From NCBI GenBank assembly GCA_964409775.1, contig CAYPEI010000001.1, forward strand, positions 285,353-349,352: a stretch of DNA of 64,000 bases, given 5' to 3'. Positions 25,749 to 34,003 of this stretch are shown here, piece by piece. Within the stretch, counting starts at the first letter, position 1. Each line of letters begins with the position of its first letter. Origin of the DNA: JAHBXL01 sp964409775. GTDB taxonomy: Bacteria > Planctomycetota > Phycisphaerae > Phycisphaerales > UBA1924. The position numbers and the translations under genes were made by a program. The notes beneath the pieces are model-generated. The model had not been told where the DNA came from, searched no databases, and saw only the letters and a list, made by a program, of their open reading frames with translations.

Positions 25749-26729
25749 TTACCGGCCGGCGATGGGCCTGCCACGGGCCTTGGAGGGCTTCTCGTCCTCG
25801 ACCTTCTTCATGATGAAGAGGTAGTTGAAGCCCCGCAGGAAGAAGTTCCCCTCGGCCGCGGCCTTGTGCCAGTTGCCCCGCTCGAGTTTGGCGTTCCGCC
25901 TGACCACACAGATGATGTCCACGGGCTGGAAGTGCCGCCGCATGATCGAAAAGAGTTCGAATCCGATCGGCATGAATCCCGTTCCGGTTCCTCCCTCGCC
26001 GCCGCCTTGCTGGCCAAGACCCCTCCTTCCCTCTGCTCCCTGTCCCTCGGTCCCTTGGGCGCGTGATCCCTTCTTCTTCCAGGAGTCGGAGACATAGAGG
26101 CCCATATACCGGCGGTTCTTGAGGACTCGATGCATCTCACCGATGGCCTGCTCCATGGCCTCGTAGTACGCGCGGCCGTTGTCCGGCCCACCTGAATCCA
26201 GTTTGCCGATGCACGCCGGGTCGTCCGAATAGTCGACGTGCGTGGAATAGGGCGGGTCGACGAACACGAAGTCCGCCACACCGGCCTCCAGCGGGAGTCT
26301 GCGGGCATCGGCCCGGAAGATATCCGGGCGGGAGGGAGCGAGGTCATAACCCATTCCGCGGCGGCCAAAGTCGCGGGCTACATCCAGGGTGGTGCCGCTC
26401 CCGCACATGGGGTCCACGATGAGGTCGTTCGGGCGGGTGTAGCGGGCGAGCAACTGCCAGATCACCCAGGACGGCGTTGCGCCGACATACGCCGAGTCGC
26501 CCTGCATCGTGAGTCTGCTGCGGATGACTTTGCCATCGTCGTCGATGTAGGCGTCGTAATGCTGGCTGGGATACTCCCAGAGCGTCGTTGTGAAGACGCG
26601 GAGCGGCGGCCGCTCGCCCGGGCGGGGAGCACGCGATGCCGAAGGGTCTCGTTGTGCGCCGCGCGCCGATACGGATGAGCCCTTCGGGCCTCGGTGGTGG
26701 GGACGCAATGGTCGGTCGCCATCGCTCAC
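25749..26729 (-). CDS. DNA methyltransferase with DPPY motif
   Basis: A 326-residue enzyme with SAM motif I LIVDPMCGSGTT (103-114) followed by catalytic motif IV DFVFVDPPYSTH (153-164). DPPY is usual for N6-adenine or N4-cytosine methyltransferases; motif I before motif IV is permuted relative to the beta class. No restriction endonuclease gene is adjacent, so it looks solitary. Residues about 218-250 are a Gly/Gln/Arg-rich low-complexity insert (QGTEGQGAEGRRGLGQQGGG) encoded by a purine repeat. The GTG start overlaps the stop of the upstream NrnA-like gene by four bases. The target sequence is unknown; RNA methylation cannot be excluded. Confidence 0.8.
   Translation of the reverse strand: MSDGDRPLRPHHRGPKGSSVSARGAQRDPSASRAPRPGERPPLRVFTTTLWEYPSQHYDAYIDDDGKVIRSRLTMQGDSAYVGATPSWVIWQLLARYTRPNDLIVDPMCGSGTTLDVARDFGRRGMGYDLAPSRPDIFRADARRLPLEAGVADFVFVDPPYSTHVDYSDDPACIGKLDSGGPDNGRAYYEAMEQAIGEMHRVLKNRRYMGLYVSDSWKKKGSRAQGTEGQGAEGRRGLGQQGGGEGGTGTGFMPIGFELFSIMRRHFQPVDIICVVRRNAKLERGNWHKAAAEGNFFLRGFNYLFIMKKVEDEKPSKARGRPIAGR
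25980..26078 (-). repeat. In-frame degenerate GGGA-type purine repeat inside the methyltransferase gene
   Basis: On the minus strand this stretch is a run of imperfect GGGA/GGGAC/GAGGGA units and encodes the Gly/Gln-rich insert. It keeps the frame. It looks like a microsatellite expansion in a surface loop. Confidence 0.55.
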
Positions 26730-27784
26730 TTCAGGAGTTCCAGGAGCCGCCGCTTGGTCTCTTCCAGCGATGCACTGACCTTCGCGCCCGCGGCACGGGC
26801 GTGCCCGCCGCCGCCGAGCGACTGCAGCAGCCGGTTGGCGTCGATGGCATCGGGGCCGGGCTTGGTGCGCATGCTGATCTTGCTGACCGGGCCTGCGCCG
26901 CTGCCGCCCCCGTTATCTTCGCCCTCGACGATCACCGCCGACGCCTGCACCGAGTTCACCGCGAGCACCATGTCCGCAAAGCCGGTGGTATCGTTGCGGG
27001 TTGCACCAGTGTCGGTGAAGTCCTTCGCACGGAGGGTCTGCAGGGCAACGCGGCCGCCGGCATGAATCTCGAGCGATGACAGCGCCCGGCCCAGCAGTTT
27101 CCAGCGACCGGGCTGGTCTTGCTGCTCGATCACACGGTACAGGCCGGTGTGGTTCACGCCTGCCGCGAGCAGATCCCCGCCGAGCACCATCGTTTCGCGC
27201 GTCACGCTGGAGTAGCGGAACCAGCCGGTGTCGGTCGCAAGCCCCAGGTACAGCGGCTCGGCGATCTCGAGTGGCAGTTGGGATGCGCTGTCATGGCCGA
27301 GGAATCGGCAGAGGACCGCGGCAAGGACCTGCGTGCAACTCGCGGCCTTTGTTTCGACGAGACGAGTGGATGCGACGTCGGCGTCGCCGTGGAGGTGGTG
27401 ATCGATGAGGATGGCGCGATTGCTGAACGCGGGCATCCAGCCCTTGAACTCTGCCAGTTGAGACCAAGTGCCGGTGTCAACGCAGACCAGCGTGTCGAAG
27501 TCATCTGGCTTCGGGCCGACGGCCGGCGTTGCGGGTTCGAAAACGCGGGAGGGGGTCTTGCCGACCAGCGGTTCGACCCATGGCGCGGTGGGGCCGATGA
27601 ACCAGACTTCCGCCCATGCACCCCGGAGCGCGAGCGCCCGCGCAACGGCGAGGGTCGAGCCCACGGCGTCGCCATCCGGCTTGCCGTGCGTCACGATGAC
27701 GGCCCGTCGTGCCGCCGAGAGCCGCGCGGCAACGCCCGTTGCGTCGGTGGTCGAGCCCCAGGTCGTTCCGGTCGGTGCGGTCAT
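26726..27784 (-). CDS. DHH-family phosphoesterase, NrnA-like (oligoribonuclease / pAp phosphatase)
   Basis: A 352-residue cytoplasmic phosphoesterase. Motifs are VTHGKPDGDAVGS (31-43, usually HxxPDxDAxGS), LVCVDTG (99-105), LIDHHLHGD (126-134) and the DHHA1 signature GGGGHARAAGA near the C-terminus. NrnA proteins degrade nanoRNAs and dephosphorylate 3'-phosphoadenosine-5'-phosphate. It follows ribF with no spacing (ribF ends at 27785, this starts at 27784) and overlaps the DNA methyltransferase by four bases, so the three form one operon. The rbfA-nrnA-truB-ribF neighbourhood seen in many bacteria makes the nrnA-ribF link expected. Confidence 0.9.
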   Translation of the reverse strand: MTAPTGTTWGSTTDATGVAARLSAARRAVIVTHGKPDGDAVGSTLAVARALALRGAWAEVWFIGPTAPWVEPLVGKTPSRVFEPATPAVGPKPDDFDTLVCVDTGTWSQLAEFKGWMPAFSNRAILIDHHLHGDADVASTRLVETKAASCTQVLAAVLCRFLGHDSASQLPLEIAEPLYLGLATDTGWFRYSSVTRETMVLGGDLLAAGVNHTGLYRVIEQQDQPGRWKLLGRALSSLEIHAGGRVALQTLRAKDFTDTGATRNDTTGFADMVLAVNSVQASAVIVEGEDNGGGSGAGPVSKISMRTKPGPDAIDANRLLQSLGGGGHARAAGAKVSASLEETKRRLLELLK

Positions 27785-28891
27785 TCAGTGTCCTTGTGCG
27801 GAACTGGCCCGGTCCGCGATTTCGCGGCATCGCGTGCAATCGCGATCCATCTGCGCCAGCAGCGATTCGAGTGAATCAAACCTCGCCTGGTCGCGGATGA
27901 AGGCGATGAACTCGAGTTCGAGTTCCCATGAGTATTCGGGCAGGCCGGGGAGCGGCCTCCAGCCGTGCCCGTCGGCAGGTTGCGATGCGGCCTTCGACGT
28001 CCGCGCCGCGGCCGAGTCCATCAGGTACGCCTCGACGGCGCGTGCACACGTGCCAAAGGTGGGCTTGGTGCCAACGCTGATCGCCGCGACGAGCGTGCGA
28101 CCGTCGGGCAGCCGGGCGCGCCCGGCGTATACGCCGTCGGCGGGAGCGAGGCAGGGTGAATCGAGGTTGACCGTGGGGAAACCGATGGTGCGGCCGCGGC
28201 GGTCTCCGCTCACCACTGTTCCGGCCATCGCGTACGGCCGCCCGAGCAGACACGCGGCATCGCCGACGCGCCCGTGCTCGATGAGCCAGCGGAGCGTGGT
28301 GCTCCGGGCCGGGGCGATGGTGTGGTCGGTGAGAGCAACCTCGACCTGATCGACGACATCGACGGTGAAGGCGTGGTCTTTGCCGAGTTCACGGAGTAGG
28401 GCAATATCACCTGTGCGCTTGGCGCCGAAGCGGAAGTCGGCGCCTTCGACGATCGCGATCGGCCGGTAGTCGCGGATGAGTCGCTCGACAAACACCGCGG
28501 CGGGCATCGCCAGCAGTTCCCGTGTGGGTTCCAGTTTCACCACCTGATCCGTACCTGCGGCGATCAGGTGGCGCTCGCGCTGGGCCCACGTGCTGAGTCG
28601 GGCAGGGGCTTTGCCGGGAGCGAGGACTTCGATGGGGTTGGGATCGAAGGCGAGGACGACGACGCGGGGGCGCGTGCCCGATGCTGCTCCCGCCGTCGCC
28701 GCGATGGCCGCGGCGTGCTGGACAAGGGCCTGGTGGCCGACGTGGACGCCGTCGAAGGTGCCGATCGACAGGACACACGCTGACTTGCCGCTACAAGCGG
28801 CAGGCGTGCACGGGGCGGACGTGATGGGCTGGGGTGATGCGGCCAAGCGTGGATTGTAAGCGTTGAGCGAGTCCGAGCAGCATGCGCCCAC
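27785..28891 (-). CDS. ribF: Bifunctional riboflavin kinase / FAD synthetase
   Basis: RibF converts riboflavin to FMN and FMN to FAD. The N-terminal nucleotidyltransferase domain has LSIGTFDGVHVGHQALVQHA and, later, the VEGADFRFGAKRTGD loop. The C-terminal flavokinase domain has RPYAMAGTVVSGDRRGRTIG and FPTVNLD. The chain is 368 residues, longer than the usual 300-320 because of an N-terminal extension of about 38 residues rich in Ala/Pro/Cys; the true start may be downstream of the ATG given here. It heads the ribF-nrnA-methyltransferase operon. Confidence 0.92.
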   Translation of the reverse strand: MGACCSDSLNAYNPRLAASPQPITSAPCTPAACSGKSACVLSIGTFDGVHVGHQALVQHAAAIAATAGAASGTRPRVVVLAFDPNPIEVLAPGKAPARLSTWAQRERHLIAAGTDQVVKLEPTRELLAMPAAVFVERLIRDYRPIAIVEGADFRFGAKRTGDIALLRELGKDHAFTVDVVDQVEVALTDHTIAPARSTTLRWLIEHGRVGDAACLLGRPYAMAGTVVSGDRRGRTIGFPTVNLDSPCLAPADGVYAGRARLPDGRTLVAAISVGTKPTFGTCARAVEAYLMDSAAARTSKAASQPADGHGWRPLPGLPEYSWELELEFIAFIRDQARFDSLESLLAQMDRDCTRCREIADRASSAQGH

Positions 28892-28909
28892 GTGCCGTTG
28901 GCTTGACCG

Positions 28910-29344
28910 TCAAGGGGACAGCCGCCAAGCCGCGGCACACTCGGGGCAGACCGTCAGGCCATCGGGCCGCGGCGGAACCCCGGCGATTCCATACGCACAG
29001 GCGGGACACATGTGTCTGCGGAGCCGCGATTCACGGAAGGACTTGCGACCCAGACGATGCGAGTGCCAGGCCATCGGAACACTGAGCAATGTGGCGGTGA
29101 TCATCAAGGCCCAGAAGAGCATCTCGGGGAACCTGGTAAACCTGACCACGAGTGCGACGCCGATGATCAGCAGACTGCCTGCCCACATCATTACGACTGG
29201 ACGGTGCCTGGTGAACAGAAATCTCTGCCAGTCTCTTCTCGCGACAGGGTCGCCATACGGCGAGTCAGCGGTGTAGCCAACAGGATGTCTGACTCCCACG
29301 TCGTCGAGGACTGTCACGCGGCACAGCCGCTCAACCCACCACAT
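28910..29344 (-). CDS. Small membrane protein with C-terminal zinc ribbon
   Basis: A 144-residue protein I do not recognise. Two membrane helices lie at about 50-67 (VVMMWAGSLLIIGVALVV) and 74-90. The C-terminal part holds two CxxC pairs (MCPACAYGIAG and VCPECAAAW) that should bind one zinc as a ribbon. The start at 29344 overlaps the map stop by 14 bases; a GTG at 29317 is an alternative. Similar small ribbon proteins are widespread in planctomycetes without assigned function. Confidence 0.65.
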   Translation of the reverse strand: MWWVERLCRVTVLDDVGVRHPVGYTADSPYGDPVARRDWQRFLFTRHRPVVMMWAGSLLIIGVALVVRFTRFPEMLFWALMITATLLSVPMAWHSHRLGRKSFRESRLRRHMCPACAYGIAGVPPRPDGLTVCPECAAAWRLSP

Positions 29345-30176
29345 CGGGCAGGTTCTCCATGCCCTCGGTCAACACGCGCGGGCCGGTCTCGGTAATGAGC
29401 ACATCGTGCTCGTAGTGCACGGCGATCGAGTTGTCCTTGGAGTACACGGGCCATTCCTTGGAGTTCTGACGGACCTCGCCGGTGCCGATCGCGATCATTG
29501 GCTCGGCCGCGAGGACGGTGCCGGGCATGCAGCGCTTGAAGCCGTCGGGCCACTCGTCGTTGTACGTCGGCATGACGTTGGCGAGGTAGGGGGGCTCGTG
29601 GAGGCCCTTCTTGCGCTTGTCGTCCCAGCGGCCATAGCCGTGGCCGCCGAGGCCGCGGATAAGGTGGAAGCCGCATTCCCCCTCGACATACTCCTGCACG
29701 GTCTGCGCCCAAGCCATGTAGGTGTTGGCGGGATGGAGTTCCTCGACACCGCGGCGGAGGGATTCCTTGCCGCACTGCATCAGCCGCTGGACCTCGCCGC
29801 TGGGATAGTCCTTGAAGACGTACGTCCAGGCGGCATCGCCGATCCAGCCCTTGTGCACCACGCCGATGTCGATCTTCAGGACATCGCCGCCCTTCATGGG
29901 CTTGGTGTAGTAGCCCGCCGTGCCGTGGACCACGCACTCGTTGACGCTCAGGCAGGCATGCGAGGGAAAGGCGGGGGAGCGGCCCACGCGATACCCTAGG
30001 AAGCAGGAACGGCACTGAAGGTCGGCCAGCGTCTTGGCAACAAACTGGTCGATCGCCGCGAGCGTCTGCCCGGCCTTGAGGAACTCGACAAGGCGTTCAT
30101 GCGTTCGCACGACACACTGCGCCGCGGCATAGGCGAGGTCGGCTTCGGATGTGGACATGACTTGAGTACGCGACAT
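29331..30176 (-). CDS. map: Methionine aminopeptidase, type I
   Basis: A 281-residue enzyme that removes the N-terminal methionine of nascent proteins. The metal ligands are all visible: the two aspartates in LKIDIGVVHKGWIGDAAWTY, the histidine in GLGGHGYGRW, the glutamate in VLAAEPMIAIG and the last glutamate in AVHYEHDVLITETG. The substrate histidine is in NECVVHGTAG. An insert with KRKKGLHEPP replaces the shorter FHEEP loop of E. coli. Start ATG 30176 is used; an in-frame ATG at 30158 is possible, and neither has a clear Shine-Dalgarno. It stands alone rather than in a ribosomal protein operon. Confidence 0.94.
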   Translation of the reverse strand: MSRTQVMSTSEADLAYAAAQCVVRTHERLVEFLKAGQTLAAIDQFVAKTLADLQCRSCFLGYRVGRSPAFPSHACLSVNECVVHGTAGYYTKPMKGGDVLKIDIGVVHKGWIGDAAWTYVFKDYPSGEVQRLMQCGKESLRRGVEELHPANTYMAWAQTVQEYVEGECGFHLIRGLGGHGYGRWDDKRKKGLHEPPYLANVMPTYNDEWPDGFKRCMPGTVLAAEPMIAIGTGEVRQNSKEWPVYSKDNSIAVHYEHDVLITETGPRVLTEGMENLPDVVG

Positions 30177-30395
30177 CGTCCGATCGTAGGGCCGCAGGCC
30201 TGCGAGACGGACAAGCCGCGTTTTGCGACTGCGCTATGTAGAGCGGAGTGCGACGATCCGTCTCCCGTGCCTCAGCGGCCTCAGCCTCCCGCTGGATCGG
30301 TCTTGACCGTGGACGACGTGTGGTGTTCCAGCGATCAGCCGCCTTGCGGATTGCCTTTGGGACCTCGCAAAGCCGTGCGTCCTGATCAAAGGAAC

Positions 30396-30425
30396 AGGGC
30401 CCCGGCGAGTTGCCGGAGCCCTGCG
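30396..30425 (-). terminator. Terminator downstream of the pseudopilin gene at 30452
   Basis: On this strand CAGGGC-CCGGC type arms form an 11-12 bp stem with one mismatch around a GAGTT/AACTC loop, followed by TTCCTTT. It starts about 27 bases past the stop at 30452. Confidence 0.6.
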
Positions 30426-30451
30426 GGGAGATCAGATCGTGCGGGCAAGGA

Positions 30452-31492
30452 TCAGCGGACTTCGCCGCCGCCGAAATCGACGCCCTTCAGACCGCCGCGA
30501 GTCCAGCGGTAGTAGCCCAAGACGGTTTCCTGCGTGAGTTGAGTGTTGCGGCAGGGGGGCTCCCAGGCGAGTTCGGGGGCGTAGGCATAACTCGTCGGAG
30601 CCGGGGAGTTCGGCGTGGAGGGGTTGAACCCCTGGTTGCCGTTCTTGGTCTCGATGATGCGAACCGACGCATCAAAGAAGCCCATCTCGGCCTTGGCGTT
30701 CGTGTAGGCGTGGTACAGGGCACGCTTCTTCACGGTGTGCCAGTCGTTCATCTCGTAGATCATGACCTTCTGCGAGGGGAACGTGACATCGGACAGTCGG
30801 CGGTTGCCCAGGATCGTGGTCGCCGTGCTGCCGGGAACGTTCCAGAGGTAGTGGAAGCCCGCCTGCGACACGGTCGGGATCACAATGCCGCCAACGATGG
30901 TGGCCTGGTCGGGCGACCAATAGGACGGGACGAAACTGTACGAAGAACTGTAAGGCCAGCGCTTCTCGTTGTTCGACGTCCCGGGCGGACGTTCGATCAG
31001 TTGGAAGAAGTCGTTGGGATCACGGCGGACCGCTTCCTGCCATGACTTGCGGATGCGGTCATCCGGGCAGGCCATCGACACCTCGGGTAGACGCTGCTGC
31101 AGGTAGTCGTTCAGCACCAGGTGCGAATACAGCACGTGGGGAATCCAGCCGGTGATCTGCTGGATGTCGGTGCGGTCGGCCCGGCGACGCAGAATGTCGA
31201 CAGCCTGATTTGCGGCGGCTTGCGTCGCATCGGGCGCGGCGCCTCCGAAGCCGTAGTCGACGTCCTTCTTCCAGGTGAACGAAGCGTTCTTGTCCTGGAA
31301 GTCGGTCGCGTAGTTCGAGGATGCGACGGCGACCTGCTGCTGGTTGGCTCCGCACAGCACCTTGCGAGCAGCACGCCTCGCCTCGGAGAGTGCTGGCAAC
31401 AGAATGGCGACCAAGAGAGCGATGATCGCGATCACGATCAGCAACTCGATCAAGGTGAAGCCGCCACGCCCGTAACGCGCTTTCTTGAACAT
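30452..31492 (-). CDS. Large pseudopilin-like secreted protein (paralogue 1)
   Basis: A 346-residue protein with a 10-residue basic leader (MFKKARYGRG) and the prepilin site GFTLIELLIVIAIIALLVAI. The start is set by GGGGAG a few bases upstream of the ATG at 31492. The large C-terminal domain is shared with the next gene: SFTWKKD, APDATQAAANQAVDILRRRA, DIQQITGWIPHVLYSHLVLN and RWPYSSSYSFVPS are identical or nearly so in both. It ends with VLGYYRWTRGGLKGVD. Its function is unknown; it could be a minor pilin or a type II secretion-like surface protein. The two genes are tandem with a terminator between, so each is probably its own unit. Confidence 0.87.
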   Translation of the reverse strand: MFKKARYGRGGFTLIELLIVIAIIALLVAILLPALSEARRAARKVLCGANQQQVAVASSNYATDFQDKNASFTWKKDVDYGFGGAAPDATQAAANQAVDILRRRADRTDIQQITGWIPHVLYSHLVLNDYLQQRLPEVSMACPDDRIRKSWQEAVRRDPNDFFQLIERPPGTSNNEKRWPYSSSYSFVPSYWSPDQATIVGGIVIPTVSQAGFHYLWNVPGSTATTILGNRRLSDVTFPSQKVMIYEMNDWHTVKKRALYHAYTNAKAEMGFFDASVRIIETKNGNQGFNPSTPNSPAPTSYAYAPELAWEPPCRNTQLTQETVLGYYRWTRGGLKGVDFGGGEVR

Positions 31493-31639
31493 TGGATGTC
31501 TCCCCGGCGCCATCACAGAACGTGACCGCCGCGAATCCCCGGAAACCGCCCCGATAAGCAATCTACAACGCGGTCAAGGGTTTGTCCAGCCCCGAACCGG
31601 TTGTTGTGGATATTTCGGCTTGTGGCAGGTACGTGGGCC

Positions 31640-31680
31640 AAAAAGACCGCCACCCCGGCTCCGAAGATCCGGGGTGGTGG
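31640..31680 (-). terminator. Strong rho-independent terminator between the pseudopilin paralogues
   Basis: A 12-bp GC stem (31647-31658 with 31669-31680, one G-T wobble) around CTCCGAAGAT is followed on the minus strand by TCTTTTT. It lies 25 bases after the stop of the gene at 31705. It is among the clearest terminators in the window. Confidence 0.9.
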
Positions 31681-31704
31681 AGATTCCCAAAATGGTCCAA
31701 TGGA

Positions 31705-32751
31705 TCAGTTATTCAGGAAACTGCCCTGGACATCGACGCCCCGAAGGCCGTTGCGGGTCCAGCGGTAGTAGCCGAACACCGTGTCCGAGGCGGCGCCGCT
31801 CCGGGTCGGGGGCTCCCAGGAGTCGGGTTGATAGGCAAAGGTGGTGGGATTGGGGTTGTTCGGCGTCGCCGGGTTGAAACCGCGGTCGGTCTCGGAGGTC
31901 TTCGCGGTCCGCACCGACGCGTCAAAGAAGAGCAGGGGGGCACGGGCGTCGGGGTAGGCATAGAACAACTGCCGCCTCTTGTCGAAGTGCCGCGAGTGCG
32001 AGTCGTACATCAGCACTTTCTGGGCGGTGAAGTTCACGTCGGACAGTTTGCGAAGGCCGAGGATCGTGGTCGCATTGCCTGCCGGTACCTGGAAGGTCGC
32101 GTGGGTCGCGCCCTGTGTCACGGTCGGCACGACCGCTCCACCCACGATCGTGGCCTTGTCGGGTGACCAGGCCGAGGGCACGAAACTGTACGAAGAACTG
32201 TACGGCCAGCGCTTGGAATCGTTGCCGCTGCCGGCGGGACGCTCGGATCCTTCAGAGAGTTGGAAGAAGCCGTTGATGTCCGTCGCGACCGACTCCTGCC
32301 AGCGCAGGCGCAGGCGGTCATCAGGGCACGCCACGCCCTTCTCCGGGAGGCGCTGGGCCAGATAGTCGTTCAGCACCAGGTGCGAATACAGCACGTGGGG
32401 AATCCAGCCGGTGATCTGCTGGATGTCATCGCGGAACGCCCGCCGACGGAGGATGTCGATCGCCTGGTTTGCCGCGGCCTGTGTGGCGTCCGGAGCAGCC
32501 CCGACCCAGTCGGTGTAGACCTCGTCCTTCTTCCAGGTGAACGAAGCCAGACGGTCGGTGAAGTCCGTCGCGTAGTTGTTCACGGCCACGCCGAACTGGC
32601 GGATGTTGGACTCGCAGACGGACTTGCGTCCGACCTTCCGAGCCTCACCCAGAGCCGGGAGCAGGATGCCGACCAAGAGCGCGATAATCGCGATCACGAT
32701 CAGCAGTTCGATGAGCGTAAAGCCCTTCTTGACAGGCAGTTGGATTCTCAT
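31705..32751 (-). CDS. Large pseudopilin-like secreted protein (paralogue 2)
   Basis: A 348-residue paralogue of the downstream neighbour. The short leader MRIQLPVKK precedes GFTLIELLIVIAIIALLVGI; AGGAG sits five bases before the ATG at 32751, fixing the start. The mature part has the same blocks as paralogue 1 (SFTWKKDEVYTDWVGAAPDA, ITGWIPHVLYSHLVLNDYL, RWPYSSSYSFVPS), but its later half differs (DSHSRHFDKRRQLFYAYPDA, DTVFGYYRWTRNGLRGVD). The pair arose by tandem duplication and has diverged mainly in the middle and the C-terminal third. Confidence 0.88.
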   Translation of the reverse strand: MRIQLPVKKGFTLIELLIVIAIIALLVGILLPALGEARKVGRKSVCESNIRQFGVAVNNYATDFTDRLASFTWKKDEVYTDWVGAAPDATQAAANQAIDILRRRAFRDDIQQITGWIPHVLYSHLVLNDYLAQRLPEKGVACPDDRLRLRWQESVATDINGFFQLSEGSERPAGSGNDSKRWPYSSSYSFVPSAWSPDKATIVGGAVVPTVTQGATHATFQVPAGNATTILGLRKLSDVNFTAQKVLMYDSHSRHFDKRRQLFYAYPDARAPLLFFDASVRTAKTSETDRGFNPATPNNPNPTTFAYQPDSWEPPTRSGAASDTVFGYYRWTRNGLRGVDVQGSFLNN

Positions 32752-32838
32752 GGATACTCCTGCGGCAGACGCCCGAACGGGCTCAAACAGAACCGACATG
32801 CCGCCTTTGAAAGGGGGGGAGTCTATGGCCACACGCTT

Positions 32839-32868
32839 CCAATAGTCACTCGCCACACAAATTTACAA
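32839..32868 (-). promoter_or_regulatory. Possible promoter of pseudopilin paralogue 2
   Basis: On the minus strand TTGTAA (32863-32868) and TATTGG (32839-32844) are 18 bases apart in a locally AT-richer stretch, about 90 bases before the ATG. Confidence 0.3.
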
Positions 32869-32912
32869 TACGAGGCGAAATAGGGCGCGGATGCACGAAT
32901 AGGGCGAACCCT

Positions 32913-33956
32913 TTACAAACGGCGCCCCAAGGTGCCGACCCGGACCCTTGCCTCGGCCGCGCGCCGCTCCGCCTCCAGAAGGTCGCTTGTGGGCGGGTCA
33001 GCCGCGGTTTCCCGCAGCGCTTCCGCAACGACGCCAAGGTCGAACGAACGCAGCGAATCCAACACTCGACCGATCTCCGGCTCCGCGGCTGCCGGTCCGG
33101 CGGGCTCGGCTGAGGGCGGAAGGGGCTCGTCGCCGATCGGTGTGGTCTCGGCGTGGGGAGTTTCAGGGATAACGCCGTGTGCCGGTGCGGCGTTCGGCTT
33201 GGCGGGAGCGGTGGGGGGAGAGGCTCGGTCTCGGCCGCTCAGCCGCGACGCGGCAACAGACGCCGCGATCGCCACCAGGCAGAATGCGGCGACGACGACC
33301 ACCACGGTCATCACGCGTCGCTGCCGGCCAAGTCGTTGCCGCTGCCTCGCGGCGATCAGAGTCTCCGCTTCGAAGGAATTCGGGACGTCCTCGCCGGAGC
33401 GGGGAAGCGCGTTTGGTGATGCGCCATTGGAGGTGGCCGGTGGCGCTGGTGGGCGATTCGGTGTACCTGTAGCGGCGATCTGCTCCGGCGCAGCATGGCC
33501 CGGGAGCAGCCGCACGTCGGATAGTCCGAGTCGTTCGCGGTCGTCCAGAACGTCAAAGGATGCACCACATGACCTGCATTCCCGATCGTCGGGCGAAACG
33601 CCGGCATGGCAGGAGTGGCACTCCCCGAACAGATTTGCGATGCCCGGCACGTTCCGGGCAAAGTTCCAGAACTGGCGGGTGGATGGGCCTCGAAGGATGG
33701 TCTCACGGGTCACCTTGCCGCGACGGATCAGCATCCGCAGCGTAGCGAGCGAGCATCCCGGAAGGAAAGGACTCATCTCATCCCGGATGAACCACGGACC
33801 CATGCTGTTCTGCGACGCCTGACGCGACAAGGGTTCAAACAGGCCGCGGCATCGGGTGCAGGCGGCGGTCCCGGCGTTGATGTGCCCGCAATATGGGCAC
33901 ACCGTCGTCTTGGGCCGCGGCGTCGGGATTGGGGATGGGTGGATTGGGGCTTCCAT
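32913..33956 (-). CDS. Zinc-ribbon membrane protein with GYF_2-like domain
   Basis: A 347-residue protein I recognise only in parts. Residues 19-37 form a zinc ribbon (CPYCGHINAGTAACTRC). Residues about 52-98 (MGPWFIRDEMSPFLPGCSLA, then MLIRRGKVTRETILRGPSTR) resemble the GYF_2 fold often placed in front of bacterial membrane proteins. A second ribbon (CHSCHAG and CRSCG) follows at 113-135. After a Pro/Ala linker comes one membrane helix (VMTVVVVVAAFCLVAIAASV), another Pro-rich stretch and a short C-terminal helix pair. The likely topology has the ribbons in the cytoplasm. Function unknown. Confidence 0.72.
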   Translation of the reverse strand: MEAPIHPSPIPTPRPKTTVCPYCGHINAGTAACTRCRGLFEPLSRQASQNSMGPWFIRDEMSPFLPGCSLATLRMLIRRGKVTRETILRGPSTRQFWNFARNVPGIANLFGECHSCHAGVSPDDRECRSCGASFDVLDDRERLGLSDVRLLPGHAAPEQIAATGTPNRPPAPPATSNGASPNALPRSGEDVPNSFEAETLIAARQRQRLGRQRRVMTVVVVVAAFCLVAIAASVAASRLSGRDRASPPTAPAKPNAAPAHGVIPETPHAETTPIGDEPLPPSAEPAGPAAAEPEIGRVLDSLRSFDLGVVAEALRETAADPPTSDLLEAERRAAEARVRVGTLGRRL

Positions 33957-34003
33957 CGTCGTGCAACATTGACCCGGGGCACATCCCGGCGTGTGATTGC
34001 GTC

